Positions 15,292-23,910 of a stretch of 64,000 bases of DNA are shown here, piece after piece. How positions within the stretch are numbered: the stretch's first letter is position 1; each line of letters opens with the position of its first letter. The position numbers were made by a program, and so were the translations under genes. The stretch spans positions 310,001 to 374,000 of the forward strand of contig NZ_SPUI01000002.1 in the NCBI RefSeq assembly GCF_004522095.1, given 5' to 3'. The stretch comes from Nocardioides sp. 503 (lineage in GTDB: Bacteria > Actinomycetota > Actinomycetes > Propionibacteriales > Nocardioidaceae). The notes under the pieces were generated by a model, which was not told the DNA's origin, ran no database searches, and saw nothing but the letters and a program-made list of their open reading frames with translations.

Positions 15292-16260
15292 TCACGCAGG
15301 CTCCGTAACCTCCAATATCTGCGCAACACCATCGAACAGCTCGTCGAAGGTGTACACCTGCACGTCGCGGAGACTCCTGCGGAAGAGATCGAATGAGGTT
15401 CGTTCTGCCACTGTGAAATTTTCTCGAGACAAGTCGCCAATAACGACGAAACACATTGGTGGGGAGTCGGCCGTGAGGCGGTCCACAGGTTCCGCACGGG
15501 CATTGAGTAGGTCGAGATTCTGCATGAGGGACCTACGGCTCTCGAGAACCTGAACGCATCCGCCGACGAGTTCCTCACTAGGAAGCACTACATTCCCTCG
15601 GTACCTCTTGCCAAGCAGACCAGCCGATGCGGTCTTGATCTCGATGCAAGCGAGGCTGGTCGCATGGACAGCTAGGAAGTCGAGTTCGTTGCCGCCGCGG
15701 TTGTCGACACGCTTGCCTCCGACATAGCTCTTACCTCCAAGCCGAAAGGCGCGACCTTGCAGCATCATGGCGAAGCAGGCAGGCGTTGCCATCAGCAGCT
15801 GTTGCCAGTGTTCCTCCGTTTCCTGACCGTCGCGCGCATTCCAGGTGTCCAGAGCGTCTACTAGTGGACCTCGGACGGTTGTCGACACTCGCCTAGGTGC
15901 TGGCGTAGCAGCCAACTCAATCCCTTCGCGTACGCGCCGTTCGTGCGTTGCCTTCACCTGCTTAAGCCACTCCGCCGTGTACCTAGTGCTTGCAGCGGTC
16001 ACGTGGTTGTGAGCTGGGCACAAGACGATCAGGTTGGACTCGCTTGCTACCTGGTCCGGCGAGAGGGCACCAGCGTCCCGACGGCTAACAATGTGGGACA
16101 GTGTGAGTAGGGGCATGCCTTGGTCTTCCTGCACCAGCTCACAACCGGGAAAACTGCACCGGTTGCCGGCGAGTGCCATCAAGCGAAGGCGCGTTGCGCG
16201 CGCGATGCTGCGGCGCTGGGGCGCTCCGTCAAGCGCAGAGTTTGACCACTCATCAGGCAT
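15292..16260 (-). CDS. sduA: HNH - Shedu (DUF4263) fusion nuclease, probable anti-phage defence
   Basis: 322 residues with two nuclease-like modules. Residues 20-110 form an HNH/zinc-finger domain: C35-x4-C40, SHIVSR with H56, ESNLIVLC with N76 and C81, and H84. Residues about 145-315 match the Shedu immune nuclease core (DUF4263, PD-(D/E)xK fold): NELDFLAV with D194, CIEIKTA with E207 and K209, a conserved YRG turn, Q237 in GGCVQVLE, and the closing VYTFDELFDG. Shedu proteins are single-gene phage-defence nucleases with varied N-terminal sensor domains; an HNH domain in that place could be a sensor or a second nuclease. TAGCGT six bases before the ATG predicts a leaderless message. Locally lower GC supports acquisition by transfer. 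Confidence 0.8.
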   Translation of the reverse strand: MPDEWSNSALDGAPQRRSIARATRLRLMALAGNRCSFPGCELVQEDQGMPLLTLSHIVSRRDAGALSPDQVASESNLIVLCPAHNHVTAASTRYTAEWLKQVKATHERRVREGIELAATPAPRRVSTTVRGPLVDALDTWNARDGQETEEHWQQLLMATPACFAMMLQGRAFRLGGKSYVGGKRVDNRGGNELDFLAVHATSLACIEIKTASAGLLGKRYRGNVVLPSEELVGGCVQVLESRRSLMQNLDLLNARAEPVDRLTADSPPMCFVVIGDLSRENFTVAERTSFDLFRRSLRDVQVYTFDELFDGVAQILEVTEPA

Positions 16261-16342
16261 CCGCCCACGCTAGCGTCCTATCGCTGCGCATCGGTCGTCA
16301 AACAACCGTCGTTCGACGCCAGCTCACCGTCGCCCAAACAGC

Positions 16343-16981
16343 TTGAGCGTCGCCCCAGCGGCGGCTCGGATGCCCCAGGGCCCGACTGAACGCCTGAGAG
16401 GCACGGAGGGGCCAAGGCGGTGGGATGACGCACTCTACATAAAGGCAGGGACGGGACGGGTACTACCGTCCGCAACGGTTGATGACGAGGACGATGATCT
16501 TCGGATTGCGTTCGACTTCGACGGCGTTCTCGCGGACGACGCCTCCGAGCAGGTGATGCAGGAGAGCGGGCTGCCTGAGTTTCACAGCCACGAGAGTGCC
16601 AATGCGGTCTCGGCACACAACCCAGGTCCCCTGCAGCCGTTTCTCATCCAGGTGGCGCAGATCCAAGCGCGCGAACGCAAGCGTCAACTCTCCGAGCCGG
16701 GCTACCGGGTCAGGTTGCACATTGCGCTGGTCACGGCGCGCAATGCCCCGTCGCACAAGCGAGCGGTGCAGACTCTCAAGTCCTGGGGTGTCATGGTCAA
16801 TGACGCGTTTTTCCTTGGTGGAATCGACAAGAACGCCATCATCAGCGTGCTGCGTCCCCATATTTTCTTCGACGACCAGCGCGGTCACCTTGACTCCACG
16901 TCCGTTTCGGCACCGTCCGTGTACGTCCCATTTGGGGCCTTGAACGAACTGACCGAGACGTGGGTGCCCCGCGAAGGCTAA
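16343..16981 (+). CDS. cN-I-like 5'-nucleotidase, N-terminally short
   Basis: 212 residues matching the C-terminal half of the bacterial cytosolic 5'-nucleotidase family (PF06189 type, HAD fold), which hydrolyses nucleoside monophosphates. Visible HAD-like motifs: RIAFDFDGVLADD (about residue 55), LVTARNAPSHKRA (about 132), FFLGGIDKNAII (about 155) and IFFDDQRGHL (about 172). Family members are normally some 300 residues, and the usual N-terminal 100-150 are absent; the first 35-40 residues here look unrelated. So the gene is probably a 5'-truncated relic with an intact catalytic half. Whether it is translated is unclear, and no Shine-Dalgarno stands out. Confidence 0.7.
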   Translation: MSVAPAAARMPQGPTERLRGTEGPRRWDDALYIKAGTGRVLPSATVDDEDDDLRIAFDFDGVLADDASEQVMQESGLPEFHSHESANAVSAHNPGPLQPFLIQVAQIQARERKRQLSEPGYRVRLHIALVTARNAPSHKRAVQTLKSWGVMVNDAFFLGGIDKNAIISVLRPHIFFDDQRGHLDSTSVSAPSVYVPFGALNELTETWVPREG

Positions 16982-17200
16982 GGCGGGTGCCGCTGCGAAA
17001 AAGAGCAAGCGGCAACCGGCGTCGGTGCCGTGATAATTCATGCCGGCGGAATGACGTCAAGATCGCTGGGCCTTCGTAGCGCCGCCCAATCACCCTTCGG
17101 AAGTCAGGAAGCGTCCACGGTCGTATCGCCCGCTGATGGCAGCTGAGGATGCGTCCCTAGCGTGTTAGACGCTCTTCTGCAGCCGTCGCGCGGTGATCAC

Positions 17201-18445
17201 TCAAGGAGTCTTGCTTGCGACAGCCTTCGCTAGTTCACGGATCTCCCTTAACAACGAAGCGGTGTCCGTAGCGGACAGGTGCGAGGAATCCATAAATTTG
17301 CCACCTCCTCCGCCCTGCCCGAACGATCTCTCAACGAACGCTTTCTTCGCGTCACGCACTGCGTCTTCATCGTCGATGTCGGCAAAGAACGGCCCAATGG
17401 CGCGGAGTTCGAGCTCCATCCGCTTGTTGGAGCTGGAGCGTGACAGGAACACTCCGCCGAGGCGAAAGGCGACCGCTGACGCGGCAACGATCGTGAGGGT
17501 CACGCCGAGCTTCAGCCCGGTGTATTGCCAAGTGATGTCTTCGTCCGCACTGACCTTGCTGACGGTGCGCACGATGAGCCATACACCCAGCGCGAGGGTC
17601 AGAAATCCCAGTATGTTTGCGCCGACTCCCCAGCGCCACTGCTGGTCAGAATACTCCTTGTACTTGCCAGCGAGGATGTCCGCAGATGCCAAGCCGGCGA
17701 CCTTCTCCGTTCCCTCGCGAAGTGCGTCGATCTCCTTGTACCTCGCGTCCGCTTGTTGCACTGCCTCTTGGATCGCGTTGAGGTCCTTGATGGCCAGATG
17801 CTTGAGAGCCAAGCCCTGCTCTTGGACGAACTCGTTGAACTTCTCCTCGCGCTCGGTCTGTTTGGTCGTGAAAGCTTCGTTGTTGTTGGTGAGCGCAACG
17901 TCGAGGCGGGCCTCGTCGGCAGTGATCTTGGTGCTCAGGTTCGCGATCTCGACTCGAAGGGCGGCGACCGCCGCCTCGTGGGTTGCCTGCTGATCTCTGA
18001 GGTTGTCTTGAAGCGCGACGTTTGAATCACGAATGTTCGAGAGTGCCTCTTCCGCAGCATCGCGGTACTCCGTAAAGATCTTGTTGGCCTGTGCGGCGGC
18101 ACCGCCCTTAAGTGGCGCCACCGGCCAGGCACCGAGTAGTTGAAGTACTTGATCCGCGTACGTTTGGGCATTTGTCAGGTGCCCAACGTTGTCGTTGGCG
18201 ATGAAGTTGGAGAGCTCGTTCGTTATGTTGGGCAGGTTGCCATTGACCGCACTTAGAGCAGTAGCGGAGTACGGCGCCGCATCGGCCGGGTCTGCATGCG
18301 ACTTGATGAGCGAAACAAAATATCGCAGATCAACAAGCGCAGGTTCCGACCCGGCGGTCGCCTTTTGCTCGGCTTGCTGGAGAAGGTCGTTCAATTGATG
18401 AACTGAGGCCCAGATGGGATGGGCTTCGAACGATGACTTCTGCAT
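17201..18445 (-). CDS. coiled-coil membrane protein with two TM helices, unknown function
   Basis: 414 residues: a helical N-terminal domain (1-120), a long coiled coil (about 125-250, with NLRDQQATHEAAVAALRVEI), two transmembrane helices (about 274-294 and 310-333) and a C-terminal cytosolic tail with a glycine run (GQGGGGGKF) and a final helix. No enzymatic motif. The ATG at 18445 is preceded by aggag six bases away; an upstream in-frame ATG is not protein-like. The gene is in the same lower-GC island as the HNH-Shedu nuclease. Membrane-anchored coiled-coil proteins occur as effectors in several defence systems, but that role here is only inference. The 219 bases before it on the map (16982-17200) hold nothing I recognise. 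Confidence 0.75.
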   Translation of the reverse strand: MQKSSFEAHPIWASVHQLNDLLQQAEQKATAGSEPALVDLRYFVSLIKSHADPADAAPYSATALSAVNGNLPNITNELSNFIANDNVGHLTNAQTYADQVLQLLGAWPVAPLKGGAAAQANKIFTEYRDAAEEALSNIRDSNVALQDNLRDQQATHEAAVAALRVEIANLSTKITADEARLDVALTNNNEAFTTKQTEREEKFNEFVQEQGLALKHLAIKDLNAIQEAVQQADARYKEIDALREGTEKVAGLASADILAGKYKEYSDQQWRWGVGANILGFLTLALGVWLIVRTVSKVSADEDITWQYTGLKLGVTLTIVAASAVAFRLGGVFLSRSSSNKRMELELRAIGPFFADIDDEDAVRDAKKAFVERSFGQGGGGGKFMDSSHLSATDTASLLREIRELAKAVASKTP

Positions 18446-18693
18446 GCGTTTGCTCCTACGGCGGTGGGCGGCTCCAACCGGAAGGTATCGCCTCCCGCCG
18501 ACGGACGCTCTCGGATCGCCGCAGAGCCGCGACTCCGTGGCGCCGGACATTTTTTGGAACCCATGGACGTGCGTCACTGTGGGCGGAATGTCCCGAGCTC
18601 GCGCGGAGCCATCCGGCGAGACGTAAGCGCACGCGGGGTCGAACCGGGTCGCACGTGGCGCCAGACATCATCTTGGAGGGAACTCAGGAACAG

Positions 18694-18830
18694 CGACACA
18701 ACCTCGCCCAGGAGGCCCTCGGCTGGTCGGCCACCGTCATCGCCGACCCGGACGGCACGCACACCGTCGGGACCACGACCCCCACCGGCCACCGGCATCG
18801 CTCCCGCGCCCGCGCCACCAGGCGCCGCTC
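18694..18830 (+). pseudogene. 3'-end fragment of a DUF222/HNH gene
   Basis: One frame reads RHNLAQEALGWSATVIADPD then GTHTVGTTTPTGHRHRSRA, matching the end of the 12337-13638 protein (RHNLAKEALGWSAIAILDPD, GTHTVETTTPTGHRHRSRA) with few changes. The sequence before it (from 18446) has no DUF222 similarity, so only the last 45 residues or so survive. It marks the right-hand edge of the 13.6-18.7 kb island. The whole gap 18446-18869 contains only this fragment plus a short imperfect direct repeat, cgtggcgcc(g/a)gacat, at 18536-18550 and 18654-18668. Confidence 0.8.
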
Positions 18831-18869
18831 GGCCCATCACCCCACCCGGGCCACCCGGGTCAGGCGCCG

Positions 18870-19673
18870 TCAGCGGACGCGGACCGTGCGCGACCTGATC
18901 GCGGGGGCGTAGCCGGTCGCCGGATCCAGCACGGCCACGGTCGTGACGTAGTAGCGGCCGGCGGCCACGCGCTTGCTGAACTTGCCCTTGGCCGTCGTGG
19001 TGCGGACCGCGACGAGCTTGTCGCGACCGGGCCGAACCTTCCAGACCCGGACCTTGCGCTGGGCGGCGAACGCAGGGGAGCCCGGGGCACGAAGGCGTCC
19101 GGCGACCGCCGAGGGGGTGCTCTTCCTGCTTACGGCGAGGGCGCGGGTGACGAGGGGGCAGCCGTTGGCCGTCGCAGCGGCACTCGTGGGGCACTTGTCC
19201 CGCGGCGGGGAGAGGCGGTCGTCATCGAGGTCGGAGCCGTTGAAACGCAGCGCCGCGCTGTCGCACGACGTGGCCTCCATGGTCCACGACGACAGCACCG
19301 TGCCCTTCGGACGCTCGATGCGCAGCACCACCTTCATGGGCTGCCCTGCCGGGATGGGGTACGTGCCCGTGGTGGGGCCGTAGGTGTTGGAGGAGTAGAG
19401 CCCCCAGGTGTCCGAGCCGTTGCTGGACCCCGCGTCCTCGTTCATGTAGACGAGGCCGCCCGAGGTGACGATCGTGTGGTTGATGTAGCCGCCCTCGTCG
19501 TCAAGGTTCTCGACGAGGACGTCGAGGCTCCAGTCGCCGCTGGCACACCCTGTCGAGTTCACTCCGGTCACGGACCAGCTCTCGGCGGCGTCGGCGGCGT
19601 GCCCGGGCGAACCGGCGGCCCCCAGCAGGCTGACGACGAGTGGCAACAGGTAGAGCCAGGACTTCTTGCGCAT
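18870..19673 (-). CDS. secreted protein with Asp-rich calcium-type motif, unknown function
   Basis: 267 residues with a signal peptide (MRKKSWLYLLPLVVSLLGAA, cleavage near SPGHAADA). An N-terminal beta-rich domain carries one cysteine pair (TGCASGDW near residue 43; ATSCDSAAL near residue 145), and GSDLDDDRLSPPRDKCP resembles a thrombospondin type-3-like calcium motif. The C-terminal 80 residues look like a small Ig/prealbumin-like domain ending GRYYVTTVAVLDPATGYAPA. A ggag Shine-Dalgarno is at correct spacing from the ATG at 19673. Probably a cell-wall or extracellular protein. Confidence 0.75.
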   Translation of the reverse strand: MRKKSWLYLLPLVVSLLGAAGSPGHAADAAESWSVTGVNSTGCASGDWSLDVLVENLDDEGGYINHTIVTSGGLVYMNEDAGSSNGSDTWGLYSSNTYGPTTGTYPIPAGQPMKVVLRIERPKGTVLSSWTMEATSCDSAALRFNGSDLDDDRLSPPRDKCPTSAAATANGCPLVTRALAVSRKSTPSAVAGRLRAPGSPAFAAQRKVRVWKVRPGRDKLVAVRTTTAKGKFSKRVAAGRYYVTTVAVLDPATGYAPAIRSRTVRVR

Positions 19674-19891
19674 GTGGGTCTCCGGGGGTCGGATCGGGTT
19701 GAGGCGGAACGCAGATCCGTTGCAGGCCCCCACGCCGCGCCTGTCCGGTCCTACCACGCCGGTCGCGCTGCGCGACAGGACTTCATCGGATCCACGCGGA
19801 GTGGTCAGTACCAGCGGGGGTGCGAGGTTGACATGGACCGAGACACCCACCTGGTGGCCGGGTGCACCCGCCGCCTGTGCGGGCCGTCCGC

Positions 19892-19911
19892 CGTACGCCG
19901 AACGGCGTACG
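19892..19911. promoter_or_regulatory. candidate operator upstream of the MMPL operon
   Basis: cgtacgccg-aa-cggcgtacg is a perfect nine-base inverted repeat, 58 bases upstream of the MMPL start. It lies in the 296-base gap after the divergent secreted-protein gene. It is well placed to bind the NarL-type response regulator encoded two genes downstream or another repressor. I found nothing else in this gap. Confidence 0.55.
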
Positions 19912-19969
19912 CCGAAGTGCCTGCCGTGGCCAGACGCGTCGAGCCCGCGGGATTGACAGCGTGGTCGCC

Positions 19970-22084
19970 ATGACTACTGAACTCCGGGCGCCCGAGCAAT
20001 CCGGCGCCGATACCCCACCCAAGAGGTCACGGACCAAGACCGTGCTGCCGTGGCTCGTGCTGGCGGTGTGGATCGGGCTGGTGGTGGGCGGATACTCCCT
20101 CGCAGGCAAGCTCGACTCGGTCACGCGCGACGGGCAGGCCGACTACCTGCCGGCCAGCGCCCAGTCGACCAAGGTCATCCAGGCCGAGGCCGACCTGCCT
20201 GGCGGCGAGAACGGCCTCCTGATGGTGGCCTACGAGCGACCGGGCGGCCTCGAGCCGGGTGATCGGGAGGCGGTCGAGCGCGGCCAGTCCGAGCTGGCGG
20301 AGCGGTTCGGCATCGACAAGGGGGCCCTGCCCGAGATCGTCGCCTCCGACGACGGCGCGGCGCTGATGTACGCGCTGCCGCTCGACCGCGAGGCGGTCGC
20401 CGAGGAGGCGGATGCCACCGGGGACGCGCGTGCCCTTCTCGACGACCGGCCGAGTGGCCTGGACGCCTACGTCACCGGTCCGACCGCGCTGGGGGCCGAC
20501 ATGGACGAGGTGTTCGATGCCGTCGACGCGACGCTGATGCTCGCCACTGCCATCGTGGTGGCGGTCCTGCTGATCCTGACCTACCGCAGTCCGCTGCTGT
20601 GGCTGGTCCCGCTCACGGCGGTCGGAGTCGCGGCGATCACGTCGATGGGGGTCGTCTACGCACTCACCCAGATGTTCGACTTCACCATCACGAGCATGAG
20701 CTCGGCGCTGCTGATCGTGCTGGTCTTCGGCGCCGGCACCGACTACGCCCTGCTGCTCGTGTCTCGCTACCGCGAGGAGCTGCACCACCACGAGCGGCCG
20801 GTCGACGCGATGCTGGCGGCGCTGCGGGGGGCCGGTCCGGCCATCCTCGCGTCGGCGGCGACGGTGGTCGCCGGCCTGCTGTGCCTGCTGGCCGCGGATC
20901 TCAACAGCATCAGCAGCCTCGGCCCCGTGGGTGCGGCGGGCATCGTGGCCTCGCTGCTCGTCATGCTGACCCTCTTCCCGGCCCTGCTCGTGCTGCTCGG
21001 GCGCCGCGTCTTCTGGCCGTTCGTGCCGAGGCTCGGGGACGAGGTACGCGCCTCCGGATCGCGCTGGGCCCGGCTCGGCGAGCTGGTCGCGCGGCGCCGC
21101 GTCGTCAGCTGGGCGGTGCCGCTGGTGATCCTGGGCGGTCTCGCGCTGGGCACCGTGGGCGTCAACACCGCCCTTCCGCAGCTGGACCAGTTCGCCCGGT
21201 CGACGCCGGACTCGGTGGTCGGGGCGAAGATGATCGAGAAGCGCTACCCCGACGACAGCGGGCAGCCGCTCACCGTGCTGAGTCGTCCGGACCAGAGCCG
21301 CAAGGTCCTGGCCGCCGTGGAGGGTACGCAGGGGGTCGCCCGGGCCGAGATCGGCCGGACCAGCGACGACTGGGTGGAGATGTCCGTGCTCCCGGTCGAC
21401 GCTCCCGAGAGCGCGGCTGAGACGGCGACGATCAAGAAGCTGCGGGACAACCTGCGCGAGGTCGCCGGTCAGGACGCGCTCGTCGGCGGGCCGAGCGCCG
21501 AGAAGCTCGACGAGGCCGAGACCAACAAGACCGACCGCAACCTCGTGATGCCCCTGATCCTGCTCGTGGTGCTGGCCATCCTCGGGCTGCTGCTGCGGGC
21601 GATCGTCGCTCCGCTCGTGCTGGTCGCCACCGTCGTGGTGTCGTACCTCGGAGCCCTGGGGCTGTGCAACCTGGTGTTCGACCACGTCCTCGGGTTCGCC
21701 GGGATGGAGTCGTCGGTGCCGCTGATCGGGTTCCTCTTCCTGGTCGCGCTCGGGGTCGACTACAACATCTTCCTGATGACCCGGGTGCGCGAGGAAGCCG
21801 TCCGGCACGGCACCGTCGAGGGCACGAAGCTAGCCCTCTCCGTGACCGGTGGCGTGATCACCTCGGCCGGCGTCGTGCTGGCGGCGACGTTCGCGGTGCT
21901 CGCCTCGCTGCCGCTCGTCATGCTGGTCGAGATCGGGATTCTGGTCGCGGTCGGCGTGCTCATCGATACCTTGCTGGTGCGGTCCATCGTGGTGCCCGCA
22001 CTGACGATGTCGCTGGGCTCGAGGATCTGGTGGCCCAGCAACCTCTCGCGGACGAGTGAGGACAGTGTCGATGACCGTGTGTGA
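19970..22084 (+). CDS. MMPL/RND-family transporter
   Basis: 704-residue integral membrane protein of the MMPL type, a proton-driven RND exporter of lipids or drugs in the cytoplasmic membrane. It has the duplicated layout: TM1 (about 27-47), a large outer loop, five helices with the signature FGAGTDYALLLVSRYREEL, then a second half with GVDYNIFLMTRVREEAVRHG. The length is near the usual 700-750. The ATG at 19970 directly precedes the conserved start; earlier in-frame sequence is intergenic. It is followed four bases after its stop by a histidine kinase and then a response regulator, so its expression or substrate is probably sensed by that pair. Confidence 0.93.
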   Translation: MTTELRAPEQSGADTPPKRSRTKTVLPWLVLAVWIGLVVGGYSLAGKLDSVTRDGQADYLPASAQSTKVIQAEADLPGGENGLLMVAYERPGGLEPGDREAVERGQSELAERFGIDKGALPEIVASDDGAALMYALPLDREAVAEEADATGDARALLDDRPSGLDAYVTGPTALGADMDEVFDAVDATLMLATAIVVAVLLILTYRSPLLWLVPLTAVGVAAITSMGVVYALTQMFDFTITSMSSALLIVLVFGAGTDYALLLVSRYREELHHHERPVDAMLAALRGAGPAILASAATVVAGLLCLLAADLNSISSLGPVGAAGIVASLLVMLTLFPALLVLLGRRVFWPFVPRLGDEVRASGSRWARLGELVARRRVVSWAVPLVILGGLALGTVGVNTALPQLDQFARSTPDSVVGAKMIEKRYPDDSGQPLTVLSRPDQSRKVLAAVEGTQGVARAEIGRTSDDWVEMSVLPVDAPESAAETATIKKLRDNLREVAGQDALVGGPSAEKLDEAETNKTDRNLVMPLILLVVLAILGLLLRAIVAPLVLVATVVVSYLGALGLCNLVFDHVLGFAGMESSVPLIGFLFLVALGVDYNIFLMTRVREEAVRHGTVEGTKLALSVTGGVITSAGVVLAATFAVLASLPLVMLVEIGILVAVGVLIDTLLVRSIVVPALTMSLGSRIWWPSNLSRTSEDSVDDRV

Positions 22085-22087
22085 ACG

Positions 22088-23257
22088 ATGAGGACGCTCC
22101 GTCCGCCAGTGGCCGATCGGCTGCTGGCGGCGGGGTCGTTCGCGCTCGGCGTCGCCATCGCGTTCGCGCTCGAGGCGGTCACCGCCGAGGACGAGCGGAG
22201 CGTGGATCTCGGGGCGATCGCGCTCCTGGCCGCGATCTCGCTGCCGTTGCTGGCCCGGCGGCGCTGGCCGATCCCGGTCGTCCTGGCGGTCCTCGCCGTG
22301 TCGACGCCGTACCACCTCCTCGACTATCCCCACGAGGCCACGATGCCGGCCCTGGTCGTGGCGGCGTTCACGGTGGCGCGCTACAGCGAGCGACCGCGAC
22401 CGGCGTACGCCGCCGTGGTGGTCGTGGCCACGGTGCTGCTGCCGGCCGTCGCCGCGTCGGGCGCGCTCGGTGATGCCCTCCTCGGCGTCGGGTGGCTGTT
22501 CATGGCCTTCTTCGCCGGGCTGGCGGTCCGCTTCTACGGGAACTGGACGGCCGCCGTCGCCGCGCGGCTCGAGCAGGAGCGCGCCGACGAGGTCGAGCGG
22601 CGGGTCGCCGGGGAGCGGGTCCTGATCGCTGCCGAGCTGCACGACGTCCTGGCCCACGGCCTCGCGGTCGCCAACGTCCAGGCGTCCGTCGCCGCACACC
22701 TGATCGACCAGCTCCCGATGCGGGACGACGCGTCGTTGCGGGAGCTGTCCACCACGCTGCACTCCCTGTCGGACACGAGCCGGGCCACGCTCCACGAGCT
22801 GCGCGCGGTGCTCGACGTGCTGCACGGCGGCCAGGCCGAGCCGACCGAGCCGGCGCCCCACCTCGGTGAGCTCCAGCGCCTCGTGGAGGTGGCCGAGGCG
22901 GCGGGTGTCCGGGTCGAGGTGGAGGCTGACGTGCTGTCGGAGGAGCTGCCCTCGACGGTGTCCGTCGTGGCCTACCGGATCATCCAGGAGTCGCTCACCA
23001 ATGTCATCCGACACTCCACGGCCGAGCACGCGACCGTCCGGCTCGACCACGACGGCCACCGGCTGCGCATCGCCGTCGTCGACCACGGGCCCGCGCGACC
23101 GGCCTCGACCGTGACACCCGGTGGCTTCGGGATCGCCGGGATGACCGGGCGGGCGCAGGCCGTCGGCGGCGAGCTGTCCGCCGGCCCGTGCGAGTCCGGA
23201 GGATTCGAGGTGGTGGCCGACCTGCCGCTGCCGACGACCTGGCGGGTGCCGTCGTGA
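22088..23257 (+). CDS. sensor histidine kinase (HisKA_3/NarX-type)
   Basis: 389 residues. Five or so N-terminal transmembrane helices (about 10-150) take the place of a periplasmic sensor. Then comes the HisKA_3 dimerisation domain with the phospho-acceptor His in ELHDVLAHGLA (about residue 185), and the HATPase_c domain with RIIQESLTNVIRH and a GFGIAGMTGR ATP-lid loop. It autophosphorylates and passes phosphate to the NarL-type regulator whose GTG start overlaps its stop. Such intramembrane kinases often sense envelope stress or a lipid/drug (family knowledge). It is part of the MMPL operon. Confidence 0.94.
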   Translation: MRTLRPPVADRLLAAGSFALGVAIAFALEAVTAEDERSVDLGAIALLAAISLPLLARRRWPIPVVLAVLAVSTPYHLLDYPHEATMPALVVAAFTVARYSERPRPAYAAVVVVATVLLPAVAASGALGDALLGVGWLFMAFFAGLAVRFYGNWTAAVAARLEQERADEVERRVAGERVLIAAELHDVLAHGLAVANVQASVAAHLIDQLPMRDDASLRELSTTLHSLSDTSRATLHELRAVLDVLHGGQAEPTEPAPHLGELQRLVEVAEAAGVRVEVEADVLSEELPSTVSVVAYRIIQESLTNVIRHSTAEHATVRLDHDGHRLRIAVVDHGPARPASTVTPGGFGIAGMTGRAQAVGGELSAGPCESGGFEVVADLPLPTTWRVPS

Positions 23258-23898
23258 TCCGCGTCCTGCTCGCCGACGACCAGGCCCTGGTGCGCGGCGC
23301 GTTCGCGCTGCTGGTCGGCTCCGCCTCCGACATGGAGGTCGTGGGAGAGGCCGGCACCGGCGACGAGGCGGTGAGGCTGACCCGGGACCTGCGCCCCGAC
23401 GTCGTCCTGATGGACATCAGGATGCCGAGCACCGACGGCATCGAGGCGACTCGTCAGATCGTCGCCGACGACGGGTCGAGCGGCAGCAGGGTGCTGATCC
23501 TGACCACGTTCGAGACAGACGCCAACGTCCTGCGCGGCCTGCGCGCGGGTGCGTGCGGGTTCCTGCCCAAGGACACCCGTCCGGACGCGCTGCTGGACGC
23601 CATCCGCACCGTCGCGACGGGCGAGGCGCTGCTGTCGCCCGGCGCGACCAGGGCGGTCGTCACCCGTGCCCTGAGTCGCCCGGACGCGCCGGCGCCCGAG
23701 CGGCTCGCCAGCCTGACGGCGCGCGAGCGCGAGGTGCTGCTGCTGGTCGCCGCGGGCAGGAGCAACCAGGAGATCGCGGACGAGCTGGTCGTCAGCCCGC
23801 TGACCGCCAAGACGCACGTGGGCCGCATCCTCGCGAAGATGGGCGCCCGCGACCGCGTGCATCTCGTGATCGCCGCGTACGAAGCCGGGATCCTCTAG
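23254..23898 (+). CDS. NarL/LuxR-family response regulator
   Basis: 214 residues: receiver domain 1-120 with acidic DD (residues 8-9), phospho-acceptor Asp in DVVLMDIRMP (about 53), T in LILTTFE and K in FLPKDTR; LuxR-type HTH at about 150-210 (LTAREREVLLLVAAGRSNQE, then VSPLTAKTHVGRILAKMG). The GTG start at 23254 overlaps the kinase stop (GTGA). It probably controls the MMPL operon; the palindrome at 19892-19911 is a candidate target. Confidence 0.95.
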   Translation: MIRVLLADDQALVRGAFALLVGSASDMEVVGEAGTGDEAVRLTRDLRPDVVLMDIRMPSTDGIEATRQIVADDGSSGSRVLILTTFETDANVLRGLRAGACGFLPKDTRPDALLDAIRTVATGEALLSPGATRAVVTRALSRPDAPAPERLASLTAREREVLLLVAAGRSNQEIADELVVSPLTAKTHVGRILAKMGARDRVHLVIAAYEAGIL

Positions 23899-23910
23899 GC
23901 CGCGTGCCGG

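Noticed and set aside
18536..18668. cgtggcgcc(g/a)gacat repeated at 18536 and 18654 as possible attachment sites of the island
   Set aside because: The copies are only 118 bases apart and both at the right edge; no copy was found at the left edge and no integrase gene is present.
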